Source: an uncultured Collinsella sp.
GTDB taxonomy: Bacteria; Actinomycetota; Coriobacteriia; Coriobacteriales; Coriobacteriaceae
DNA length: 11,854 nucleotides
Direction of reading: 5' to 3'
Assembly (NCBI GenBank): GCA_902495155.1
Contig: CABUWD010000066.1
Coordinates: 1 to 11,854 of the forward strand
The notes under the pieces were generated by a model. It was not told the origin of the DNA and ran no database searches. It worked only from the letters and a program-made list of their open reading frames with translations. Positions 1-5,006 of this stretch are shown piece after piece; within the stretch, counting starts at the first letter, position 1, and each line of letters opens with the position of its first letter. Made by a program: the position numbers and the translations under genes.

Positions 1-2
1 AC

Positions 3-395
3 GCCCTGCCCGAGCGCCTGGCTGAGGCCGACGTCGTCGCATCCTTTATGCCCAGCACACCCAAGACCCGCGGCCTGGCGAACGCCGAGTTCTTCGCCGC
101 AATGAAGCCGGGCGCCTTCTTTGCCAATGGTGGCCGCGGTGACCTCGTGGGTGCTGACGACTTGGTTGCCGCCCTGGAGTCGGGACATCTTGCCGGCGCC
201 GCGGTCGACGTCACTGACCCCGAGCCGCTGCCCGCGACAAGCCCGTTGTGGGATGCGCCCAACATGCTCATCACGCCACACGTCTCCGGCTGGTTCCACC
301 TAGCCGCCACGCTCAGCAACGTCGTCGACATCGCAGCGGAGAACCTGCGTCACTTGCAGGCCGGCGAGACCCTGCGCTGCTGGATCGAACATTAG
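3..395 (+). CDS. D-2-hydroxyacid dehydrogenase, C-terminal part (5' truncated by window edge)
   Basis: This is the 3' end of an NAD(P)-dependent D-isomer-specific 2-hydroxyacid dehydrogenase, a cytosolic enzyme that reversibly reduces 2-keto acids. The first complete codon visible is at position 3 and the frame ends in TAG at 393-395. The catalytic triad is present with normal family spacing: Arg in GGRGDLV (codon at 135-137), Glu in TDPEPLP (222-224) and the acid/base His in ITPHVSG (279-281), that is 29 and 19 residues apart. The preceding ADVVASFMPSTPKTRGLANAE segment is the usual end of the Rossmann NAD-binding domain. The N-terminal catalytic half and the dinucleotide-binding glycine motif lie outside the window, so substrate class (lactate, phosphoglycerate, glyoxylate or other) cannot be fixed. 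No downstream gene shares its strand before the terminators. Confidence 0.9.
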   Translation, partial: ALPERLAEADVVASFMPSTPKTRGLANAEFFAAMKPGAFFANGGRGDLVGADDLVAALESGHLAGAAVDVTDPEPLPATSPLWDAPNMLITPHVSGWFHLAATLSNVVDIAAENLRHLQAGETLRCWIEH

Positions 396-399
396 GGTT

Positions 400-421
400 C
401 CGCCGTTCTAACGAACGGCGG
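400..421. repeat. Perfect 9-bp hairpin just after the dehydrogenase stop
   Basis: CCGCCGTTC (400-408) pairs with GAACGGCGG (413-421) across a 4-nt loop, starting 4 nt after the stop codon at 395. No T-run follows, so it is a weak candidate for intrinsic termination; it could stabilise the 3' end of the transcript or act together with the terminator at 466-507. Confidence 0.6.
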
Positions 422-465
422 ACCGGTCGACGCTACGCGCCGCCCAGAGCGACAATTTGTCATTC

Positions 466-507
466 AAAAGGCAAGGCATGACCAGAAGGTCTATGCCTTG
501 CCTTTTT
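466..507. terminator. Strong, probably bidirectional intrinsic terminator
   Basis: AAAAGGCAAGGCAT (466-479) is perfectly complementary to ATGCCTTGCCTTTT (493-506). The intervening GACC-AGAA-GGTC extends the stem by four more pairs with one bulged T at 492. The right arm ends in a TTTTT tract (503-507) on the plus strand and the left arm gives a TTTT tract on the minus strand. It lies between the convergent dehydrogenase (+) and aminopeptidase (-) genes, so it can end transcription from both sides. Confidence 0.85.
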
Positions 508-510
508 CAT

Positions 511-590
511 GCCAACTTGTTCGCTCTGGACATCGCTCGCTGACGCTTGCTCAACCTGCGGTGTCATAACAATTCTGTCCAGCTGTTGGC
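511..590. repeat. Interrupted inverted repeat in the convergent spacer
   Basis: GCCAAC (511-516) and CTGGACA (526-532) have complements in the same nested order at TGTCCAG (576-582) and GTTGGC (585-590). The two short stems are separated by an asymmetric internal loop and enclose about 43 nt. Function unknown; it may be the remnant of an intergenic element. No gene is visible from 396 to 647. Confidence 0.35.
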
Positions 591-603
591 TTTGCGGCAT
601 TTG

Positions 604-640
604 CCCAGATAAAACCTGCATAATAAACCTGTCCCTTTTA
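604..640 (-). repeat. Dispersed intergenic repeat, copy A
   Basis: Read on the minus strand this 37-nt stretch begins TAAAAGGGACAGGTTTATTA and runs on through GCAGGTT to TGGG. It aligns with 8535-8573 on the plus strand at 33 identities in 39 columns, with four mismatches and two 1-nt gaps (my manual alignment). The copy lies just past the aminopeptidase stop codon, in the sense orientation of that gene. Two copies in spacers 8 kb apart suggest a multicopy element in this genome. Confidence 0.6.
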
Positions 641-649
641 GCAGGTTTT
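611..649 (-). terminator. Possible terminator hairpin overlapping the aminopeptidase stop codon
   Basis: AAAACCTGC (611-619) pairs with GCAGGTTTT (641-649). On the minus strand the stem starts inside the TAA stop codon (650-648) and ends in GCAGGTTTT, a short T-tract. A second AAACCTG at 625-631 can pair with the same CAGGTTT arm (642-648), giving two mutually exclusive hairpins. Termination is plausible but the T-tract is short; the better terminator lies downstream at 466-507. Confidence 0.5.
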
Positions 650-2033
650 AGAGCTCCACGCTTTCGGCGCCGTTGATGGTTAGGTTTCGCTCGTAGAAAG
701 CCGTGAGGGCGCGAATGGCGTACATCACGTCGCGTACGCCGCCGGTCTCGTAGCTTGAGTGCATGGCCAGCTGCGGCAGGCCCACGTCCACGGCATGCAT
801 GCTCGCCTGCATGTTCGACAGGTTGCCGAGCGTGGAGCCACCCGCCATATCGCTCTTGTTGGCGAAGGCCTGCGTGGGCACGTCGGCGTCATCGCAAATA
901 GCCTGGAACACTGCGCGGCTAAAGGCATCGGTGCAGTAATGCTGGTTGGCGGCTTCCTTGATAACGATACCGCCGTTGAGCACAACCTGATTGCGGGCGT
1001 CGCACTTCTCGGCGTGGTTGGGGTGCACGGCATGCGCGTTGTCGCAGCTCACAAGCATCGAGGCGGCAAGTGCGCGATGGTACGACTCGTCGTCAAAGCC
1101 CAGCGATCCGTTGATGCGGCGCAGCGCGTCGGCCAAGAACGTCGACATGGCGCCCTGCTTGGTCTCGGAGCCAACCTCCTCGTTATCAAAGCAGCAGAAG
1201 ACCGAGACGTCATGCGCGTTCTCGGCACCCAAAAATGCCTGCAGCGAGGTGTAGGCGCAGGCAAGGTCGTCGAGCTTGGGCGTCGAGATAAACTCATCGG
1301 CCCAGCCCCAAATGCGCGCATCCTGACGATTGACCAGGAACAGATCGCGGCCCAGAATTTGCTCGGGCTCAACATCCAGCTCGTCGGCGATCAGGGCGTC
1401 AAAGTCGCCCTGCTTAAGGTCGCCAGCGCTGATGAGCGGGCACAGGTCAACGGCTCGGTTGGGAGCAAAGCTCTCGTTAACGCCACGATTCATATGGATG
1501 GCAAGGCTCGGGATAATAGCGACCTCGCGCTCGGTGGAAAGCAGGCGGCTCTCAATACGGTCGCCTTCGCGTACCAACACGCGTCCAGCCAGCGCCAGCG
1601 GGCGATCGAACCAGGTGTAGTCGATCATGCCGCCGTAGGCCGCGGTGTTCAGGCGCAGCGTCTCGCCCGCGCCGTCAAGCTCAGGCACGGCCTTGACCTT
1701 AAACGTCGGCGAGTCGCTGTGCGACGCCGTCAGCTGAAAATGGTAGTCGCCGGCAACGCCGTCCTCGCCCCACGTCGCGGCCAGGTCCTCGCCCACCTTA
1801 AAGGCAACAACGCTCGAGGTGTTGCGCTGCGTGTAATAACGCCCGCCCGGCTCGATGTCCCACGCCGCATTCTCGGGCAGGTAGGTAAAGCCCGCCTCGT
1901 CGAGCTCGGCCATAATGGTCGCCGCCGTATGGAACATGCTGGGGCATGCCTCGATAAAGTCGATGAGGTCGTTGGCGGCCTCGATATCGTCGGCAGTCAC
2001 GTGCACGCGCTCGGGCGTTTCCTGATCCGTCAT
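648..2033 (-). CDS. M18-family aminopeptidase (461 aa)
   Basis: Cytosolic dinuclear zinc aminopeptidase of the M18 family (related to yeast aminopeptidase I and the bacterial ApeA/ApeB group), which removes N-terminal residues, often acidic or neutral, from peptides. Visible motifs: TASHSDSPTFK (His105, first metal ligand, Asp107), LDDLACAYTSL (Asp256, bridging metal ligand), CCFDNEEVGSET (Glu285-Glu286, catalytic base and metal ligand), SCDNAHAVHPNH (Asp331), GGSTLGN (399-404) and LAMHSSYETGG (His425, metal ligand). Length agrees with the family (about 430-470). The start at 2033 is preferred because AAGGGGAG lies just upstream and the protein begins MTDQETPERV; an in-frame start at 2144 would add 37 basic residues unlike the family. 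It is divergent from the Ntn hydrolase gene and converges on the terminators at 466-649. The specific paralogue name cannot be decided from sequence alone. Confidence 0.93.
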   Translation of the reverse strand: MTDQETPERVHVTADDIEAANDLIDFIEACPSMFHTAATIMAELDEAGFTYLPENAAWDIEPGGRYYTQRNTSSVVAFKVGEDLAATWGEDGVAGDYHFQLTASHSDSPTFKVKAVPELDGAGETLRLNTAAYGGMIDYTWFDRPLALAGRVLVREGDRIESRLLSTEREVAIIPSLAIHMNRGVNESFAPNRAVDLCPLISAGDLKQGDFDALIADELDVEPEQILGRDLFLVNRQDARIWGWADEFISTPKLDDLACAYTSLQAFLGAENAHDVSVFCCFDNEEVGSETKQGAMSTFLADALRRINGSLGFDDESYHRALAASMLVSCDNAHAVHPNHAEKCDARNQVVLNGGIVIKEAANQHYCTDAFSRAVFQAICDDADVPTQAFANKSDMAGGSTLGNLSNMQASMHAVDVGLPQLAMHSSYETGGVRDVMYAIRALTAFYERNLTINGAESVEL

Positions 2034-2194
2034 GCTCTCCCCTTTCGCTGGGTTGATGGTCCCTTCCAGCATACCCCGCCGCGCCAGCGCCGCACTCTTC
2101 ATTCCGTGTTTAATCCCGCGCCGCTCGCCAAGTTGAGCCATCATGCCCGTGCACTTTTTGCGACAATTACGCTAACAGGACGAGAGGAGCCGTC

Positions 2195-3280
2195 ATGAAG
2201 CCACGTAACATTGCCATCGCCTGCGGTGTCGCGGGAGTCGCCGTCGGCCTTGCCGCTGCCACCGGTATCGTTTATCACAAGCAAATCAAGTCCGCCGCGT
2301 CGCTCAAACGCTTGACCAGCTACGCGGATAGCTATGACCTGTACGCAATCGACATCGCCTACGACTACGATCTTGATCGCATCATCGCCGCTGGCGTGCG
2401 CGACGACCAGGCCTACATCGATGCCGTGGTGGCGCAGGTGCTGCCCGGTGTGCCGGTACATGTCCAGGCGCCCCAGTTTGCCTGCAGCGCTTTTGTCGCC
2501 GTAGATGCCGAAGGCCGCGTGCGCACCGGTCGCAATTACGACTTTAAGGACGACACCTCGACGCTGCTGGTGCGCAATCACCCACGCGACGGCTATACCT
2601 CCATCGGGTTTGCTGCCCTTAACAACCTGGGCGATAACACTCCGCTTGACTCCGTCGGCGGACGCGCCTCCGCACTCATGGGCCCGTTTGCCCAGCTCGA
2701 CGGTGTTAACGAATGCGGCGTGTCCATTGCCGTACTCACTCTGGATTCCAAGCCCTGTGACCAGGACACGCAACGCCCCGTCATCAATACCTCGCTCGCC
2801 ATCCGTCTGGTGCTCGACCGTGCCGCCACCACGCAAGAAGCTGTCGACCTGCTTTCCGCCTACGACATGCACGCCATGGCAGGACGCGATTACCACTTCT
2901 TTATCAACGACGCCGCCGGTGACGCGCGCGTAGTAGAGTGGGATCCGCGCGATCCGAACCGTGCTTTCAAAGCGACTCCTGTACGCCAGGTTACGAACTT
3001 CTACGCCTGCTATGGCGACGAAGTGCTGCCCAACCAAAAGAATGACGAGCTGGGCCATGGTAAAGAGCGCGCCGTCGCAATCGCCGATGTCCTTGACGCC
3101 CACGCCGGTGCCCAGGACGAGGCAGTCGCTTGGAAGGCCCTTCGCGCCGCAGCCCAAGAGCCCAATCCGGAAGACATCACCAGCAATACGCAATGGTCGG
3201 TCGTCTTTGACAATACCGAACCCGCCGCCGCTATTACGCTGCGCCGCCATTGGGGCAACGTCGATGCCTTCGCACTGTAA
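2195..3280 (+). CDS. Membrane-anchored choloylglycine-hydrolase-like Ntn amidohydrolase (361 aa)
   Basis: Linear-amide C-N hydrolase of the CBAH/penicillin V acylase superfamily, which uses an N-terminal nucleophile Cys to cut amide bonds such as conjugated bile salts, N-acyl amino acids or acyl-homoserine lactones. Seen: a single hydrophobic segment at about residues 6-27 preceded by Lys/Arg (signal anchor, no lipobox); a spacer with FACSAFVAVD, where Cys97 is the likely nucleophile; GRNYDF (112-117) with the Arg and Asp that assist catalysis; DGVNECGVSIAV (169-180); YHFFINDAAGDARVVEW (233-249); VTNFY (Asn268); GKERAVAIADVL; and TQWSVVFD (332-339) with Arg350/351 after it. AGGAG lies 5 nt before the ATG. 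Classical bile salt hydrolases expose Cys2 directly after Met removal; here about 96 residues precede the Cys, so proteolytic or autocatalytic maturation would be needed. Bile salt specificity is not established. Monocistronic: 139 nt and a hairpin separate it from the next gene. Confidence 0.85.
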   Translation: MKPRNIAIACGVAGVAVGLAAATGIVYHKQIKSAASLKRLTSYADSYDLYAIDIAYDYDLDRIIAAGVRDDQAYIDAVVAQVLPGVPVHVQAPQFACSAFVAVDAEGRVRTGRNYDFKDDTSTLLVRNHPRDGYTSIGFAALNNLGDNTPLDSVGGRASALMGPFAQLDGVNECGVSIAVLTLDSKPCDQDTQRPVINTSLAIRLVLDRAATTQEAVDLLSAYDMHAMAGRDYHFFINDAAGDARVVEWDPRDPNRAFKATPVRQVTNFYACYGDEVLPNQKNDELGHGKERAVAIADVLDAHAGAQDEAVAWKALRAAAQEPNPEDITSNTQWSVVFDNTEPAAAITLRRHWGNVDAFAL

Positions 3281-3348
3281 GGAGCCAGGCCCGTCGACCT
3301 TATGTTCCCTGACGTTGCTTACATTTCCATACGCTTGAGCTAACACGT

Positions 3349-3381
3349 TTTACCCCCGTATCAACAGTGTGCGGGGGTAAA
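3349..3381. repeat. 10-bp perfect inverted repeat between Ntn hydrolase and phosphofructokinase genes
   Basis: TTTACCCCCG (3349-3358) and CGGGGGTAAA (3372-3381) are perfect complements around a 13-nt loop. No T-run follows on the plus strand, so it is not a textbook terminator of the upstream gene. The right arm falls where the -35 element of the putative phosphofructokinase promoter would be, so it may be an operator or an mRNA 3'-end hairpin. Confidence 0.55.
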
Positions 3382-3391
3382 CTTATGCGCA

Positions 3392-3400
3392 TGTTATAAC
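3392..3400 (+). promoter_or_regulatory. Putative extended -10 promoter of the phosphofructokinase gene
   Basis: TGTTATAAC matches the extended -10 form TGnTATAAT with one mismatch. The position 17 nt upstream (3372-3377) is CGGGGG, not a -35 match, consistent with extended -10 dependence or activator help. The start codon is at 3420 and GGAAGGA (3407-3413) is the ribosome binding site, so the leader would be very short. Confidence 0.45.
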
Positions 3401-3419
3401 TTGCCCGGAAGGATTCATC

Positions 3420-4499
3420 ATGCTCAGGATCGGTCTTCTTACCAGTGGCGGCGACTGCCAGGCGCTCAACGCCACCATGCGCGGCATCGTCAAAACGCTT
3501 ATGACCAATAGCGAAGAACCTATCGAGATCTATGGTTTTGAGGACGGCTACCAGGGCCTTATCTACAGCAGGTTCCGTGTCATGACGCCCGCCGATTTTA
3601 GCGGTATCCTCACCCGCGGCGGCACCATCCTGGGCACGAGCCGCACACCGTTCAAGCGTCTAGATACCCCCGAGGCCGATGGTGTCGAGAAGGTGCCGGC
3701 GATGGTCCACACCTATCATAAGCTGCAGCTCGACTGCCTGTTTATGCTGGGCGGTAACGGCTCCACCAAGACCGCCAACCGCCTGCGCGAAGAGGGCCTC
3801 AACGTTATCGCCCTGCCCAAGACCATCGATAACGACACCTGGGGCACCGAGCTGACGTTTGGCTTTACGAGCGCCATCGACGTCGCCACCAAGTGCATCG
3901 ACGACATCCACACCACTGCCTCGAGTCACGGCCGCGTGTTTGTCATCGAGATCATGGGCCACAAGGTTGGCTGGATCCCGCTGTACGCCGGCGTCGCGGG
4001 CGGCGCGGATGTCATCTTGATTCCCGAGATTCCCTACGACATGGATAACGTCATCAAGACCATTGAACATCGCATGGAAACCGGCAGCCGCTTTACCATC
4101 GTGGCCGTCGCCGAGGGCGCTATCTCCAAGGAGGACGCGGCGCTGTCCAAGAAGGAGTACAAGAAGAAACTCGCCGAGCGTACGAGCCCTTCGATCGTGT
4201 ACGACATCGCCAAGGAGATCGAGGCCAAGACCGGTCGCGAGACCCGCGTCGCCATCCCCGGCCACACGCAGCGCGGCGGTCAGCCCGACGCTCAGGACCG
4301 CATCTTTGCGACCCAGTGCGGCGTCGAGGCAGCACTGGGATGCCTGCGCGGCGAGTTTGGCTACATGATTGCCCTGCGCGACGGCAAGATGTGCCACATG
4401 CCGCTCGAGGATGTCGCCGGCAAGCTCAAGTATGTCGATCCCCAGAGCGACCTGGTACGCGAGGCCAAGGCGTTGGGCATCAGCTTCGGCGACGAATAG
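3420..4499 (+). CDS. 6-phosphofructokinase, mixed ATP/PPi-type (359 aa)
   Basis: Cytosolic glycolytic enzyme phosphorylating fructose 6-phosphate to fructose 1,6-bisphosphate. Seen: N-terminal LTSGGDCQALNATMRG (8-22), TRGGTILGTSR (65-75), GGNGSTKTANRL (111-122), PKTIDND (133-139) with catalytic Asp137, MGHKVGWIPL (179-188), PEIPY (202-206) with the conserved Glu, and PGHTQRGGQPDAQDR (280-294) binding the sugar phosphate. Compared with E. coli PfkA, Mg-binding Asp103 is Asn113 here, Gly104 is kept (Gly114), and Gly124 is Lys134. Lys at the last site is typical of PPi-dependent and mixed-group enzymes, whereas Gly at 104 is typical of ATP users, so the phosphoryl donor cannot be read from sequence and I give no pfkA/pfp symbol. 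Length is that of the short single-domain group. Stop TAG at 4497-4499; downstream lies a convergent spacer. Confidence 0.93.
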   Translation: MLRIGLLTSGGDCQALNATMRGIVKTLMTNSEEPIEIYGFEDGYQGLIYSRFRVMTPADFSGILTRGGTILGTSRTPFKRLDTPEADGVEKVPAMVHTYHKLQLDCLFMLGGNGSTKTANRLREEGLNVIALPKTIDNDTWGTELTFGFTSAIDVATKCIDDIHTTASSHGRVFVIEIMGHKVGWIPLYAGVAGGADVILIPEIPYDMDNVIKTIEHRMETGSRFTIVAVAEGAISKEDAALSKKEYKKKLAERTSPSIVYDIAKEIEAKTGRETRVAIPGHTQRGGQPDAQDRIFATQCGVEAALGCLRGEFGYMIALRDGKMCHMPLEDVAGKLKYVDPQSDLVREAKALGISFGDE

Positions 4500-4522
4500 C
4501 CTCGACCGAAACTGCTCTCATC

Positions 4523-4613
4523 GGAGACCCCAGGGCTTACCTCCCAAATCGTCCTCGGACATGTCAGGATCCCGCCGTGCGGAAAGATTTGGGAGGTAAG
4601 CCCTGGGGCCTCC
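4523..4613. repeat. Long perfect inverted repeat (23-bp arms) downstream of the phosphofructokinase gene
   Basis: The 23 nt at 4528-4550 are the exact reverse complement of 4586-4608, enclosing a 35-nt loop; after one mismatch, GGAG (4523-4526) and CTCC (4610-4613) add four pairs. The loop contains the palindrome GACATGTC (4558-4565). The base of the stem competes with a second hairpin, GGCCTCC (4607-4613) with GGAGGCC (4626-4632). No T-run follows, so it is not a simple intrinsic terminator, although such a structure may protect the mRNA 3' end. It could also be a small intergenic mobile or REP-like element. Confidence 0.75.
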
Positions 4614-4673
4614 TGCGGTAACCGGGGAGGCCGAGGCTATTCGTCTTCTTGCTGCAAGTGCCTGGGGTAGGAT

Positions 4674-4884
4674 GCGGCGTGCATTTTTGGGAGTATTCAG
4701 CAGCCGAGGGTGCCTGCATACTGGATTTTGGGCGAGAGACAGGCGCCGCGGGCCGCATTCTGCAAAAAAATGAGCGGTCCTCGAGGCGCCGGAGCTCAAA
4801 GTCAGGCTTTCAATGCGCTTTTGTGCGCCCGCTCCCACACTCGCGGACTCCGGGATGCTGAATTCTCCGGAATTTGCACGCCGC
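4674..4884. repeat. Possible MITE-like intergenic element with imperfect 29-bp terminal inverted repeats
   Basis: The 29 nt at 4674-4702 match the reverse complement of 4856-4884 at 24 of 29 positions; the outer ten (GCGGCGTGCA) and the inner eight (ATTCAGCA) are identical. The 211-nt segment holds no convincing gene. The 9-mer CCTGGGGTA occurs just outside both ends (4661-4669 and 4887-4895), four and two nt from the arms, as a target-site duplication might. However, CCTGGGG also occurs inside the neighbouring 23-bp inverted repeat, so this could be chance. No transposase is present, so any movement would need one elsewhere. Confidence 0.45.
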
Positions 4885-4904
4885 CCCCTGGGGTACCCGC
4901 GGGC

Positions 4905-4948
4905 AAAAAGCAACCGCCCCGCCGAAATATGCAATCGGCGGGGCGGTT
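4905..4948 (-). terminator. Intrinsic terminator of the ABC exporter operon
   Basis: AACCGCCCCGCCGA (4912-4925) and TCGGCGGGGCGGTT (4935-4948) form a perfect 14-bp GC-rich stem with a 9-nt loop. Read on the minus strand, the stem is followed after GC by TTTTT (4909-4905). It lies 58 nt past the permease stop codon. On the plus strand no T-run follows, so it works mainly for the minus-strand operon. Confidence 0.88.
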
Positions 4949-5006
4949 TATGCAAAAATGCGGTTGTGGTACATTACAGCTCGCTACAGCTTGAATCCCA
5001 GGCAGG

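Noticed and set aside
2034..2144. Alternative upstream start for the aminopeptidase (37 extra residues)
   Set aside because: The extension is basic and unlike the family N-terminus, and AAGGGGAG sits directly before the ATG at 2033.
759..2198. 479-codon open frame on the plus strand opposite the aminopeptidase gene
   Set aside because: It mirrors the codon bias of a high-GC gene. The minus-strand protein has all M18 metal-binding motifs, while this one has no recognisable domain.
2141..3346. 401-codon minus-strand open frame opposite the Ntn hydrolase gene
   Set aside because: Antisense shadow with Gly/Val/Asp-rich composition and no family resemblance; the plus-strand protein carries clear catalytic motifs and a good ribosome binding site.
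3660..4397. 245-codon minus-strand open frame opposite the phosphofructokinase gene
   Set aside because: Shadow of a strongly conserved gene, with no ribosome binding site or domain.
4518..4955. 145-codon minus-strand open frame spanning the repeat-rich spacer
   Set aside because: It is made of inverted-repeat arms and the terminator stem, has no ribosome binding site and no domain; both repeat arms are translated within it.
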